From Luoshenia tenuis (lineage in GTDB: Bacteria; Bacillota; Clostridia; Christensenellales; GCA-900066905): a stretch of DNA of 64,000 bases. The notes under the pieces were generated by a model. It ran no database searches and was not told the origin of the DNA. It saw only the letters and a list, made by a program, of their open reading frames with translations. The translations under genes were made by a program, and so were the position numbers. Location of the stretch: positions 186,001-250,000 of the forward strand of contig NZ_JACRSO010000003.1 in NCBI RefSeq assembly GCF_014384745.1, written 5' to 3'. The first letter of the stretch is position 1; every line of letters starts with the position of its first letter. Positions 1-11,155 of this stretch are shown piece after piece.

Positions 1-1805
1 AGCGATAATGTACAGCAGACCTCATCGGGATCGCGGTTGACGATGCAAAGGGCTGCCCCCTCCAGCGGCGCGCCCAGCGCGCCCATGCCGTCCTTTGAAT
101 AGCGCCAGATGCACAGCAACCCATCGCTGGGGGCGGTCACCACCAGGTAGCCCGTGCGCAGCGCGGAAAAGCGCCGGCGCAGCGCGCCCAGCGCCCTGAA
201 GGCTTCCACCAGCGCGCCATCCTCCCGCCCCCAGGGATAGGCGGCACGGTTAAACGGGTCGCGCATGCCCTGCATGCCGGCCTCGTCGCCGTAATAGATA
301 CAGGGCGCGCCCGGCAGGGCATAAATCGCGCTGGCCAGCAGCAGCAGCTTTTGTTTGCCGCGCTGCAGCGCTTCTCCCTCATAAGATACGGCGGCCTGCT
401 GCTCCCGGGTGAGGGTATCCGCCTGCGGCGCGCCGCACAGCACGGTCAGTGCGCGGGGCACGTCATGGCTGCTCATCAGGTTCATCAGCGCGTAAAAGGC
501 CGGGACCGGGTAATTCTCCTGCAGGCTGAGAATGTGCCGCATGCAGCTACCGGCGGTGAGCGCGCCGGTCAAAAAGCCCAGCAACACCTCGCGAAGGGGA
601 TAGTTCATCACGCTGTCCAGCTGGCTGCCGCCGAAATAACGGCGCTGCTCGCCATAGCTCTGTTTGTTGGTGGCATCCTCCCAGACCTCGCCTAAAACGG
701 CAGCCTGCGGGTCCTCATCCCTTACGGCCTGGCGCAGACGCTCTAAAAAAGCGCTGGGCAGTTCGTCCGCCACATCCAGCCGCCAGCCGCGCGCGCCGTC
801 GCGCAGGTACTGGCGCACCACGCCCTGTGGGCTGCCCAGGATATAATCCTGAAAGCCGGGGTCCAGCTCCTTCACGCAGGGCAGCGTCTTAAACCCCCAC
901 CAGCAATCGTACTGGTCGGGATAATCCATAAAGTGATACCAACTGTAGTAGGGCGACTCCGGCGACTGATACGCGCCCAGGGTAGGGTAGCGCCCTTCTT
1001 TATTAAAATAGCGGCTATCAGAACCGGTGTGGGAAAAGACCCCGTCCAGCAGGATAGAGATGCCGCAGGCACGGGCCGCGGTGCAAAGCGCCTTAAAATC
1101 CTCGCGGGTACCCAGCAGCGGATCGATTTTCTCGTAATCCCCGGTATTATAGCGGTGGTTGCTGTCCGATTCAAAGATGGGGTTTAAATACAGCACCTCC
1201 ACGCCCAGGCTTTTAAGGTAGGGCAGCTTTTCCTGAATGCCGCGCAGATTGCCGCCGTAATAATCGTCTGGGATGTATTCCGCCCGGCCTAGGGTAGGGG
1301 TATGATCCGGCACTTCGTACCAATCATGATGGAACCGCGCGGGCAGCTTTTCCGGCAGAGGGCCGGAGCGGGCGAACCGGTCGGGAAAGATCTGGTACAT
1401 CACCGCGCCCTGCAGCCAGGCGGGCACCTGGTAATCCGGCCGGTAAACGGTGATCTGAAAGCGGGGCCCTTCGCTTTGTTCGCGCACAAGCCCCTCGCCC
1501 CCCAGCCCGTCGGCCGCGTTGCCATAATACAGGTCGCCCTGCTGGCGCTGGATCTCAAAATCATAGAACAGGGGGCCCTCCTGCGTGCCGGCGTCAAACT
1601 GAAGCTCAAACACCAGCTGGGAGAGGGAGCGGTCCCGGCAGCCCATTGCCAACTTGTGGATTTCGCCGCCGCAGGGCTGATAGCGCAGGTATACGGCCGT
1701 GGGCCAAAGGCTGGCTTCCACCACCAGGCGCAGGCGTATTTTTGTGTTAAAAACGACCGCGCCCGTGGGGGCGCGGTAACGTTCCTGTTGCGAATGATGA
1801 ATCAT
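1..1805 (-). CDS. GH13 neopullulanase / cyclomaltodextrinase-like alpha-glucanase (3' end outside window)
   Basis: The reading frame is open from the ATG at 1805 to the window edge (about 601 residues, C-terminus missing). It hydrolyses alpha-1,4 (and probably alpha-1,6) links in maltodextrin or cyclodextrin, most likely in the cytoplasm because no signal peptide is visible. An N-terminal beta domain of about 120 residues precedes the GH13 barrel, the layout of the neopullulanase/maltogenic amylase subgroup. The barrel holds YQIFPDRFARS, the catalytic nucleophile D344 (GWRLDVADE), acid/base E373 (LGEVWED) and the transition-state Asp D448 (MSSHDVPR). CIYYGDEAG follows. I translated the frame through position 1 and found no frameshift. 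Start: CAGGAG lies 5 nt ahead of the ATG. It sits 23 bp after glgP, so it probably shares that transcript and degrades the same glucan pool. Exact specificity cannot be read from sequence. Confidence 0.9.
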   Translation of the reverse strand, partial: MIHHSQQERYRAPTGAVVFNTKIRLRLVVEASLWPTAVYLRYQPCGGEIHKLAMGCRDRSLSQLVFELQFDAGTQEGPLFYDFEIQRQQGDLYYGNAADGLGGEGLVREQSEGPRFQITVYRPDYQVPAWLQGAVMYQIFPDRFARSGPLPEKLPARFHHDWYEVPDHTPTLGRAEYIPDDYYGGNLRGIQEKLPYLKSLGVEVLYLNPIFESDSNHRYNTGDYEKIDPLLGTREDFKALCTAARACGISILLDGVFSHTGSDSRYFNKEGRYPTLGAYQSPESPYYSWYHFMDYPDQYDCWWGFKTLPCVKELDPGFQDYILGSPQGVVRQYLRDGARGWRLDVADELPSAFLERLRQAVRDEDPQAAVLGEVWEDATNKQSYGEQRRYFGGSQLDSVMNYPLREVLLGFLTGALTAGSCMRHILSLQENYPVPAFYALMNLMSSHDVPRALTVLCGAPQADTLTREQQAAVSYEGEALQRGKQKLLLLASAIYALPGAPCIYYGDEAGMQGMRDPFNRAAYPWGREDGALVEAFRALGALRRRFSALRTGYLVVTAPSDGLLCIWRYSKDGMGALGAPLEGAALCIVNRDPDEVCCTLS

Positions 1806-1828
1806 AAAGTCTCCTGTTTAGCGTTCTT

Positions 1829-4312
1829 TCACTCCCGCTCCATCTGGATCGGCTCTAAGTGCCAGATGCGCTCGTTATACTCCTGAATCGTCCGGTCGCT
1901 GGAGAAAAAGCCCGCGTGGGCGGTATTGAGTACGGCGCGGCGGGTCCACTCCTGGGTATCGCGATAGACCCGCTGCACCTCCTCCTGCGCCTCGGCGTAG
2001 GGGGCAAAATCGTCCAGCACCAGATAGGGGTCGGCAATATTGCCGCCATCCCCGAAGAGCAGGGATTGGTACAGGTCGCTGAATTGGCGGGGGTGGTCGG
2101 CAGGCAGAGAGCCGTCTACCAGCATATCCAGCACGTTTTTCAGCGCCCGGTTGGTCTCGTAAAGCTCGCCGGCGTGGTAGAGCTTGTTGCGCAGCATGTT
2201 TTCCACTTCCTGCGCTTTGCGGCCAAAAATAAAGATGTTTTCGCCGCCCATCAGCTGGGCCATCTCGACGTTGGCACCGTCCAGCGTGCCGATGGTAAGC
2301 GCGCCGTTGAGCATAAACTTCATATTGCTGGTGCCCGAGGCCTCCTTGCCGGCGGTGGAGATCTGCTCGCTCAGTTCCGCCGCGGGGATCAGCACCTCGG
2401 CTAGCGATACGCAATAGTTGGGCAGGAAGACGACCTGCAGCTTCTCCCGAACCACCGGGTCGCTCTCCACCAGAACCTTAACGGCGTGAATCAGGCGGAT
2501 GATCTCCTTAGCCCGGTAATAACCCGGCGAGGCCTTTGCGGCAAAGAAGAAGGTGCGTTTTTCGATGTTTGCGGCCGGGTCTTCCTTGAGCCGCCGGTAC
2601 AAGTATAGAATATGCAGGGCATTGAGCAATTGCCGCTTGTACTCGTGCAACCGCTTGGCCTGGCAGTCAAACAGGCTGCCGGGGTCGACCTTGATATCCA
2701 TCTTGGAGGCGATGTAATTGGATAACCGGGCCTTGTTTTCGGCCTTTACCCGCCGGAACCGCTCGCAAAACGCGGCGTCGGCGGCAAAGGGGATCAGCTT
2801 TTGCAGCTGGTCCGCATCTTTGATCCAATCCGGACCGATGGCCTCGGTGATCAGATCCGTCAGCCCCGGGTTGGCCTTGACGCACCAGCGCCGGATGGTG
2901 ACCCCATTGGTGATGCCGATGATCTTGTCCGGCTCGGTGCGGGCCCAGTCGGCAAACAGATCCTTGCGCAGGATATCCGCGTGCAGCTGCGAAACGCCGT
3001 TGACCTTATGGCTCATGGCCAGGGCCAGGTTGGCCATACGCACCTGGTCGTAAGCGATGATGGACATGTAGCTGATCTTGCCGAAATCGTTGGGGTAGAT
3101 CTCCCAAAGGTCATGGCAGTACTGCTCGTTGATGGCGTTGGTGATCATATGGATGCGGGGCAAAAGCTCCCGGAACATCTGCAACGGCCAGCGCTCCAGC
3201 GCCTCGCTCATCACCGTATGGTTGGTATAGGCAAAGCAGTTGCGCGTCACCTGCCAGGCGTCCTCCCAGGACAGCCCCTCCTGATCCAGCAGAATGCGCA
3301 TCAACTCCGGGATCGCCAGGGCGGGATGGGTATCGTTGATATGGATGGCCACCTTCTCGTGCAAACGGGTGAGCGGCATATGCGGATAGCGTTTTTTAAA
3401 GTCCTTGACGATGTACTGGATGGTAGCGGAGGTAAAGAAGTAGTGCTGCTGTAGGCGCAGCATCTTCCCCTCCTGGTGATTATCCTCCGGGTAAAGCACC
3501 TTGGAGATGGTCTGCGCCAGCTCCGCTTCCTCCGCGGCGCGCGCGTACTCGCCCCGGGAAAACAGGCTCATATCCAGCTGCTGCGGGGCGCGCGCGCTCC
3601 ACAGGCGCAGCGAAAGGGCCACGTCCGAATCATAACCGGAGATGGGGATGTCATAGGGCACCGCGATCACCGTATGGTAACCGGTATGGCGGATATGCAG
3701 CTGGCCACTGGACCAGTCCTCCTCGATCTGCCCGCCGAAGTGCACCTCCATCTGGTCGTCCAGGTTGGGCACTTCCCACACGTTGCCGTCGTCCAGCCAG
3801 TTATCCGGCATCTCTACCTGGCTGCCATCCACGATCTTCTGGCGGAACAGTCCGTATTCGTAGCGGATGCCGCAGCCCATGGCTGGAAGGCCCAGTGTAG
3901 CCAGAGAATCCATAAAGCAGGCGGCCAGCCGGCCCAGACCGCCGTTCCCCAGGGAGGGCTCGGGCTCGGACTGCTCGATCTCGGCTAGGTCTACGCCCAG
4001 CTCTTCGAGCGCCTGGCGGTAGGCCTCGTCCTGACAGAGGTTAATGATGTTGTTCACCAGCGAGCGGCCGATGAGAAACTCCACGGACAGATAGTACAGC
4101 CGCTTTTTCTGCTGCTGCACCCGGGCTTTGCGGGTCGCAGTCCACTTTTCCATGATGGCGTCCCGCACCGTCATGGCCACGGCCTTATAAAGCTGAGAGG
4201 GCGTGGCCTCCTCCAGCGTACGGCCAAAATGGCGGCGGAGTTTGCCGATCACTTCGCTTATAATCTGTTCCTTACGCGCCTGCAGGTCGGGCTGATTGCG
4301 CTTGATATCCAT
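1829..4312 (-). CDS. glgP: Glycogen / maltodextrin phosphorylase
   Basis: An 827-residue GT35 phosphorylase, normal family length. It releases glucose-1-phosphate from non-reducing ends of glycogen or maltodextrin using phosphate and pyridoxal phosphate. The PLP-site motif EASGTSNMKF puts the Schiff-base Lys at about residue 665, followed by NGALTIGTLDGANVE. The N-terminal half carries EPSLGNGGLGRLAACFMDS and the HINDTHPALAIPE block. The start is fixed by AAGGAG 10 nt upstream of the ATG. Unlike the synthesis genes upstream, glgP has its own sigma-A-type promoter (4388-4416) and a leader terminator hairpin (4329-4362), so degradation can be controlled apart from synthesis. The GH13 gene follows 23 bp later. 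Confidence 0.97.
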   Translation of the reverse strand: MDIKRNQPDLQARKEQIISEVIGKLRRHFGRTLEEATPSQLYKAVAMTVRDAIMEKWTATRKARVQQQKKRLYYLSVEFLIGRSLVNNIINLCQDEAYRQALEELGVDLAEIEQSEPEPSLGNGGLGRLAACFMDSLATLGLPAMGCGIRYEYGLFRQKIVDGSQVEMPDNWLDDGNVWEVPNLDDQMEVHFGGQIEEDWSSGQLHIRHTGYHTVIAVPYDIPISGYDSDVALSLRLWSARAPQQLDMSLFSRGEYARAAEEAELAQTISKVLYPEDNHQEGKMLRLQQHYFFTSATIQYIVKDFKKRYPHMPLTRLHEKVAIHINDTHPALAIPELMRILLDQEGLSWEDAWQVTRNCFAYTNHTVMSEALERWPLQMFRELLPRIHMITNAINEQYCHDLWEIYPNDFGKISYMSIIAYDQVRMANLALAMSHKVNGVSQLHADILRKDLFADWARTEPDKIIGITNGVTIRRWCVKANPGLTDLITEAIGPDWIKDADQLQKLIPFAADAAFCERFRRVKAENKARLSNYIASKMDIKVDPGSLFDCQAKRLHEYKRQLLNALHILYLYRRLKEDPAANIEKRTFFFAAKASPGYYRAKEIIRLIHAVKVLVESDPVVREKLQVVFLPNYCVSLAEVLIPAAELSEQISTAGKEASGTSNMKFMLNGALTIGTLDGANVEMAQLMGGENIFIFGRKAQEVENMLRNKLYHAGELYETNRALKNVLDMLVDGSLPADHPRQFSDLYQSLLFGDGGNIADPYLVLDDFAPYAEAQEEVQRVYRDTQEWTRRAVLNTAHAGFFSSDRTIQEYNERIWHLEPIQMERE

Positions 4313-4328
4313 AAATTAAATACTCCTT

Positions 4329-4362
4329 AAAAAAAGGCCATCAGGGCAGAACCCTGATGACC
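4329..4362 (-). terminator. Intrinsic terminator in the glgP leader (possible attenuator)
   Basis: On the minus strand an 11-bp stem (GGTCATCAGGG / CCCTGATGGCC, one G-T pair) with a 5-nt loop runs into seven T. The T run abuts the AAGGAG of glgP, so the hairpin lies downstream of the glgP promoter and upstream of its start codon. It may end the glgB-C-D-A transcript and also attenuate glgP. I saw no convincing antiterminator. Confidence 0.8.
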
Positions 4363-4387
4363 TGTCGTTTGGGCAATACCCGCAAAA

Positions 4388-4416
4388 AGCATAACAAATC
4401 CGCGCAGAACTGTCAA
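4388..4416 (-). promoter_or_regulatory. Promoter for glgP
   Basis: A perfect -35 TTGACA and a -10 TATGCT are separated by 17 nt in the glgA-glgP gap, reading toward glgP. The predicted start lies a few bases downstream, so the leader hairpin is inside the transcript. Confidence 0.75.
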
Positions 4417-4430
4417 ATTTCGCAGTGGCC

Positions 4431-6131
<1,701 letters not shown>

Positions 6132-6141
6132 TTTTTCCTCC

Positions 6142-7269
6142 CTAAACGATGGCATTTTTCCCGATCAGCACCGGGTAATTCTCCTGGCCTACCAGGTGGC
6201 GGTCCCGCCGGATGATGGCGGACTTATCGATGATGACGTTTTCCAGGACAGCGCCGGATTGGATCTCCGAGCCCTGCATGATCACGCAGTTTTTGACCAC
6301 CGCGCCGGGGGCGATGTGCACCGAGCGGAAGAGGATGCTGTCCTCAACCGACCCTTCGATCACGCAACCATCGGCGATCATGGAGTTGGAAACGTGAGAG
6401 CCGTTTTCATACCGGGTGGGCACCTCGTCTTTGACCTTGGTGTAGACCGGCCCGTTTTCATAGAAGATCTCCTGGCGCATTTCCGGCTCCAATATCTTCA
6501 TGGAGTGCTTAAAGTAGCTCTGTACCGAATCCAGCCGGGCCACATAGCCCTTATAATCGTAGCCGTACAGCCGCAGGTCCTTGACCCGCTTCATCAGGAT
6601 GCCCTCGGTAAAGTTATGCTCGTTATGGGCAAAGGCCTCGCCGATGAGGTATTCCAGCAGCGATTTTTCTAGGATAAACACGTTCATCATCACCTGGTTG
6701 GAGTGCGGGCTGGCGGGGTTGATCTCAAAATCCCAGATGCGGTTATCCTCCCGCAGCTGGATAAAGTCCCCGTCCACCATGGCGCTCATCTCCGCCGGGG
6801 TGGCATCTTTATAAAAGACGGTGATGTCCGCATTGGTAGCCACGTGCTGGGCAAGCGCATCGTCAAAGGTGCTTTTAAACAACACGCTGGAACCGGACAG
6901 AATCACATATCGCTGCGGCGCGTGACGGATATAGGTCATGGTGCGCTGCAGCGCGTCCACAATGCCGGTATAGCCGGTGGAGGAACTGCTCGAATCGATA
7001 TAGGGCGGCAAAATGCGCAGGCCGTAACGCTTGCGGTCCAGATCCCAGGCTTTGCCGCTGCCCAGGTGATCCATTAAGGAGTTATAGTTTTGCTGGGCGA
7101 TGACGCCCACGTTGCCCACGCCGGAGTTGACCAGGTTGGTCAGCAAAAAGTCGATGGCCCGATAGCGCCCCCAAATGGGGATGGCGGCGATCGGCCTCTT
7201 GGAACAAAGATCGCGCAGGTGGTAACTGTCCTCGCCGGTATAAATCATCCCTAAGGTATCTTTAATCAT
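6142..7269 (-). CDS. glgD: Glucose-1-phosphate adenylyltransferase-like subunit GlgD
   Basis: A 375-residue GlgD-type paralog of ADP-glucose pyrophosphorylase. In Firmicutes GlgD pairs with GlgC and raises its activity. It keeps the nucleotidyltransferase fold and the C-terminal left-handed beta-helix hexapeptides (VIEGSVEDSILF, VVKNCVIMQG), but the N-terminal loop reads LGMIYTGEDSYHL instead of the catalytic GGxGxRL of GlgC, so it is probably regulatory. I chose the ATG at 7269: AAGGGGG lies upstream and overlaps the glgC stop region. A longer frame to 7353 lies inside glgC and lacks a ribosome site. It is 13 bp from glgC and 10 bp from glgA, clearly co-transcribed. Confidence 0.93.
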   Translation of the reverse strand: MIKDTLGMIYTGEDSYHLRDLCSKRPIAAIPIWGRYRAIDFLLTNLVNSGVGNVGVIAQQNYNSLMDHLGSGKAWDLDRKRYGLRILPPYIDSSSSSTGYTGIVDALQRTMTYIRHAPQRYVILSGSSVLFKSTFDDALAQHVATNADITVFYKDATPAEMSAMVDGDFIQLREDNRIWDFEINPASPHSNQVMMNVFILEKSLLEYLIGEAFAHNEHNFTEGILMKRVKDLRLYGYDYKGYVARLDSVQSYFKHSMKILEPEMRQEIFYENGPVYTKVKDEVPTRYENGSHVSNSMIADGCVIEGSVEDSILFRSVHIAPGAVVKNCVIMQGSEIQSGAVLENVIIDKSAIIRRDRHLVGQENYPVLIGKNAIV

Positions 7270-7282
7270 GCTTTCATCCCCC

Positions 7283-8494
7283 TTATTTGCCCGCTTGCAG
7301 GTCTTCAGCCGCCAGCATCTGCCCTTGGGGGATCTCCATCCCCGGGGGCACATAGGCGCCCGTGCCGATGACGGTGATGCCCTCGTTATCCGGCGTACCC
7401 TCTTTGAGCGGTACGCCGATCAGGGAGCCGGCCCCCACGGTGGTGTCCGGCGCGACGATGGCGCGATAGATGCGCGCCCCGCGTTCGACCTTGACGCCGG
7501 GCATCAGCACCGAATCGATCACCTCGGCGCCCTCGGATATCTGCACCGAGTTAAATAATACGCTGTGGTTGACCCGGCCGCAGACCAGGCAGCCTTCCGT
7601 CACCAGCGATTGGGTGACCTCGCCGCCATGACAGATCTGATGGGGCGGCTGCACGGCGTTGCGCGCATAGATGCGCCACATGGGGTCGTTGAGCTCAAAG
7701 CGCGGCGGGGAGGCGATCAGGTCCATATGGGCTTCCCACAAGCTGTACACCGTTCCCACATCCTTCCAGTACCCTCTGAAGGGATAGGCGAATAGATTGA
7801 GCTGATCCTCCAGCATACTGGGGATGATGTTTTTGCCAAAGTCGTTGCTGGAGAGCAGGTTCTCCTCATCCGCCTCCAGGTATTTGCGCAGCGCGCTCCA
7901 GGTGAAAATGTACACGCCCATGGAGGCCTTGTTGCTCTTGGGCTCCGGCGGCTTTTCCTCAAAATCGATCACCCGGTCGTCCTCGTCGGTATTCATGATG
8001 CCAAAGCGGCTGGCCTCGTTCCAGGGCACCTCGATCACGGCGATGGTGCAATCCGCCCCCTTGGACTCGTGGAAGTCTAGCAGCATGCTGTAATCCATCT
8101 TATAGATATGGTCGCCCGAGAGGATGAGCACGTACTCCGGAGAGAACTGCTCGATAAAGGGGATGTTTTGATAGATGGCGTTGGCCGTGCCCTTATACCA
8201 CTCGCCCCCCTGCCCCTTCATATAGGGCGGCAGAACGAATACGCCGCCGTCGGTCCGGTCCAGATCCCAGGGCTGGCCGCCGGCGATATAGCTGTTTAGT
8301 GCCAGCGGCTGGTACTGGGTCAAAACGCCCACGGTATTGATGTCGCTGTTGGTGCAGTTGGAAAGCGGAAAATCGATAATACGGTATTTTCCGCCAAAAT
8401 GAACGGCCGGCTTGGCGATATTGCGCGTCAATATCCCCAGACGGCTGCCTTGGCCGCCTGCCAGCAGCATCGCGATACATCTTTTGTGTTTCAT
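7283..8494 (-). CDS. glgC: Glucose-1-phosphate adenylyltransferase (ADP-glucose pyrophosphorylase)
   Basis: A 403-residue enzyme that makes ADP-glucose from glucose-1-phosphate and ATP, the committed step of bacterial glycogen synthesis. The catalytic N-terminal loop LAGGQGSRLG is intact, followed by KPAVHFGGKYRIIDFPLSNC, and the substrate region IEVPWNEASRFGIMN and FEEKPPEPKSN are clear. The C-terminal third is a hexapeptide beta-helix. The start has an AGGGGGG ribosome site. It lies 93 bp after glgB; that gap holds GC-rich inverted repeats and a TATAAT without a clear -35. Confidence 0.97.
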   Translation of the reverse strand: MKHKRCIAMLLAGGQGSRLGILTRNIAKPAVHFGGKYRIIDFPLSNCTNSDINTVGVLTQYQPLALNSYIAGGQPWDLDRTDGGVFVLPPYMKGQGGEWYKGTANAIYQNIPFIEQFSPEYVLILSGDHIYKMDYSMLLDFHESKGADCTIAVIEVPWNEASRFGIMNTDEDDRVIDFEEKPPEPKSNKASMGVYIFTWSALRKYLEADEENLLSSNDFGKNIIPSMLEDQLNLFAYPFRGYWKDVGTVYSLWEAHMDLIASPPRFELNDPMWRIYARNAVQPPHQICHGGEVTQSLVTEGCLVCGRVNHSVLFNSVQISEGAEVIDSVLMPGVKVERGARIYRAIVAPDTTVGAGSLIGVPLKEGTPDNEGITVIGTGAYVPPGMEIPQGQMLAAEDLQAGK

Positions 8495-8587
8495 GTGGTT
8501 CAGCCCCCCTAAGGTCGTTAAAATTATACTTGCGGCGCGCCCCAGCAGGGCGCCTGCCCGCGCTATATTATGGCCCGTCCGTACAGG

Positions 8588-10714
8588 CTATGACGGATCG
8601 GCCTTAATACCGGTTTTATCGTCCTTTTTTTGAGAAGATACCGCGCGCTTTCTACCCTTTGCCGTTGGCTTTTTGCCTATGTTTGCGGCGGGTTTTGCCG
8701 GAGAAGCGGCGGGTTCTCTTTCTCCTTTGGCTATATCTAAGTCCGGTGCGGTATTCTTTTTAGCAGCTTTTTTACCGGCGCCGCTGTTTTTCCGGGCTGG
8801 CGCGCGCTTGGGCTTAGGTTCCGGGTCGGGCGTATAGCGCAAAATGCTCACGCCCAGCGGCGGCACGCGCAGCTGCAGGGAGTAAGGGCTATCGTTCCAC
8901 AATACCTCCTGGGTATGGAGCAGGCCGGTATTGGTCACGCCCGAGCCGCCCCAGCCGGGCTGGTCGCTGGAGAAGATCTCCTCTACCGTGCCGGGCTTCG
9001 GCAGGTTGATGCGGTAGTCCTCCCAGGCCACGGGGGTAAAGTTGCAGATCACCACCAGCTGCTCTGCGCGGCCCTTGCGCAGAAAGGAGATGATGGAGTG
9101 CATCGAATCGTTGGCGCCCAGCCACATAAAGCCCTCCCAGCTGAAGTCCTCCTCCCACAGGGCGGCGTGCTCCACATAAAAGTGGTTGAGGGCGGCCACA
9201 TAACCCTGCATGTGCCGGTGCATCTCATATTGCAGCAGGTGCCATTCCAGCCCCTCGTAAAAGCGCCATTCGATAAAAGGTGCCAGCTCCGTCCCCATAA
9301 ACAGCAGTTTTTTCCCCGGATGGGTAAAGGTATAGCCCAAAAGCAGGCGCAAAGAGGCGAACTGCTGCCAATAATCCCCCGGCATCTTGCCCAGCAGGGA
9401 TTTTTTGCCGTGTACCACCTCGTCGTGATCCAGCGGAAGGATAAAATTTTCCGAAAAGGCGTACATCAGCGAAAAGGTCAGCTTATCATGGTGGTACTTG
9501 CGGTACACCGAATCCATGGACATAAAGTTCAGCGTATCGTTCATCCAGCCCATATTCCACTTGTAATCAAACCCCAGCCCCCCGATATAGGGCGGCTTGG
9601 TGACCATGGCCCAAGCGGTAGCTTCCTCGGCGATCATGATCGCCGAGGGCTTTTGCGCGTGTACCGTATCGTTTAGTTGGCGCAGGAAGGCGATAGCCTC
9701 GATATTCTCCCGCCCGCCATATTGGTTGGGCAACCAGTGGCCGGCTTCGCGCGCATAATCCAGATAGAGCATGGAGGAGACCGCGTCCACCCGCAGGCCG
9801 TCTATGTGGAATTCATTCATCCAATAAACGGCGTTGGAGATCAGAAAACTGCGCACCTGTGGGCGGCCGTAGTCAAAAATACAGGTACCCCATTCGGGAT
9901 GCTCGCCCCGCAGGGGATTGGGATGTTCGTAGATCGGCGTGCCGTCGAACCGGCGCAGGCCCGGGTCGTCTTTGCAAAAGTGAGCGGGCACCCAGTCCAG
10001 AATCACGCCAATCCCCGCTTGGTGCAGCTGATCGACCAGATATTTGAAATCTTCGGGCTGCCCGTAACGGGAGTTGACCGAGAAAAAGCCCGTGACCTGG
10101 TAGCCCCAGGAATCGTCCAGGGGATACTCCATCACGGGCAGAAATTCCACATGGGTAAAGCCCATCTCCTGCACGTAATCCACCAGCTGCGCGGCGATCT
10201 CCCGGTAGGTCATCAAGCTTCCATCCTCATGCTGGCGCCAGGAGGACAGGTGAACCTCATAGATGGACATGGGGGCGCTGCGCTGATGCTGCCCGGCGTG
10301 GGCGGCCAGGTAGTCCGCATCCCCCCAGGCGTAACCGCTGGCATCCGCCAGGCAGGAGGCGGTGGCGGGGCGCAGCTGTGCGGCCTGTCCATAAGGATCG
10401 GCCTTGTAGATCCATTTGCCTTCCGGCGTTAAAAATGCATATTTATAACACTCGCCCGGCGCAAGATGATCGATCACCGCGGCGAACAGCCCCTCCCCGA
10501 TAGGCTGCATGGGGTTGGCTTCATAATCCCATACATTAAACTCGCCTACTACGGCCGCCTTTTGGGCATGGGGGGCCCAGACCACAAATTGCCACTGGCT
10601 TTTTTCCGCGTCAAGCGGATGCGCGCCCAGGTAGCGATAAGCATCATATAACAAACCCTTTGTAAAAAGTGCTGATTTTTCGGCAAAGACAGGCGATTGA
10701 AATTGTATATCCAT
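8588..10714 (-). CDS. glgB: 1,4-alpha-glucan branching enzyme with basic C-terminal tail
   Basis: A 708-residue GH13 branching enzyme that cuts alpha-1,4 chains and rejoins them as alpha-1,6 branches. An N-terminal CBM48-like domain (WAPHAQKAAVVGEFN, about residues 40-110) precedes the barrel with nucleophile D310 (GLRVDAVSS), acid/base E363 (IAEEAT) and D431 (PLDHDEVVHGKK). The enzyme body ends near residue 630 (PLGVSILRY). The last 78 residues are a disordered Lys/Arg/Ala/Pro-rich tail with about 22 basic residues, not part of the GlgB fold. First gene of the glgBCDA operon, behind the promoter at 10840-10868, with GGGGG as ribosome site. Confidence 0.96.
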   Translation of the reverse strand: MDIQFQSPVFAEKSALFTKGLLYDAYRYLGAHPLDAEKSQWQFVVWAPHAQKAAVVGEFNVWDYEANPMQPIGEGLFAAVIDHLAPGECYKYAFLTPEGKWIYKADPYGQAAQLRPATASCLADASGYAWGDADYLAAHAGQHQRSAPMSIYEVHLSSWRQHEDGSLMTYREIAAQLVDYVQEMGFTHVEFLPVMEYPLDDSWGYQVTGFFSVNSRYGQPEDFKYLVDQLHQAGIGVILDWVPAHFCKDDPGLRRFDGTPIYEHPNPLRGEHPEWGTCIFDYGRPQVRSFLISNAVYWMNEFHIDGLRVDAVSSMLYLDYAREAGHWLPNQYGGRENIEAIAFLRQLNDTVHAQKPSAIMIAEEATAWAMVTKPPYIGGLGFDYKWNMGWMNDTLNFMSMDSVYRKYHHDKLTFSLMYAFSENFILPLDHDEVVHGKKSLLGKMPGDYWQQFASLRLLLGYTFTHPGKKLLFMGTELAPFIEWRFYEGLEWHLLQYEMHRHMQGYVAALNHFYVEHAALWEEDFSWEGFMWLGANDSMHSIISFLRKGRAEQLVVICNFTPVAWEDYRINLPKPGTVEEIFSSDQPGWGGSGVTNTGLLHTQEVLWNDSPYSLQLRVPPLGVSILRYTPDPEPKPKRAPARKNSGAGKKAAKKNTAPDLDIAKGEREPAASPAKPAANIGKKPTAKGRKRAVSSQKKDDKTGIKADPS

Positions 10715-10839
10715 GTTATAGACCCCCGGATCTTGGCGGGCAGAACCTGTGCGCCAGATTGTTGGATGCCCCCGGTTTGTGCAGGAACATAAGGCGGTTA
10801 ATACAGGCCGGAGGGCGGATAAACACCATGTTTACCTGT

Positions 10840-10868
10840 AGTATAGCACATAACGCATGGGTTGGAAA
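10840..10868 (-). promoter_or_regulatory. Putative promoter for glgBCDA
   Basis: A -10 TATACT with a weaker -35 TTTCCA at 17 nt, reading toward glgB; it gives a leader of roughly 120 nt. Confidence 0.5.
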
Positions 10869-11126
10869 TAGATTTAAACAAAGGCGAACGAAGCTTTTCA
10901 AGATGCGATTTTATTCGGGAATATAGCGTATAATCGTACAAAAGTATGCGTAAAAATGAATGCTGTAGCGAACTATGTCAAAATTCTGCAAAGAGAGATT
11001 GAACGATCATCCGGGGAAAAGAAAAAACGGACGGGAAAATCACGGCGTTACGGGTTATGCTGCCTGTATTACAGAACTGTTGAGGTGAGCTGGCAGTACC
11101 CGCCAAGCTGCCCGGACGGAATACGC

Positions 11127-11155
11127 TTGCTTTTATCGTTTATAAACTTTATAAT
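11127..11155 (+). promoter_or_regulatory. Promoter for the aldo/keto reductase
   Basis: TTGCTT, 17 nt, then a perfect TATAAT, about 100 bp before the start codon. Confidence 0.65.

Noticed and set aside
1..1805. The amylase as a frameshifted pseudogene
   Set aside because: I translated it from 1805 to the window edge; the frame is open with all catalytic residues. It lacks a stop only because the window ends.
1302..1886. 194-codon plus-strand frame at the amylase/glgP junction
   Set aside because: It lies antisense to two well-supported genes and has no ribosome site.
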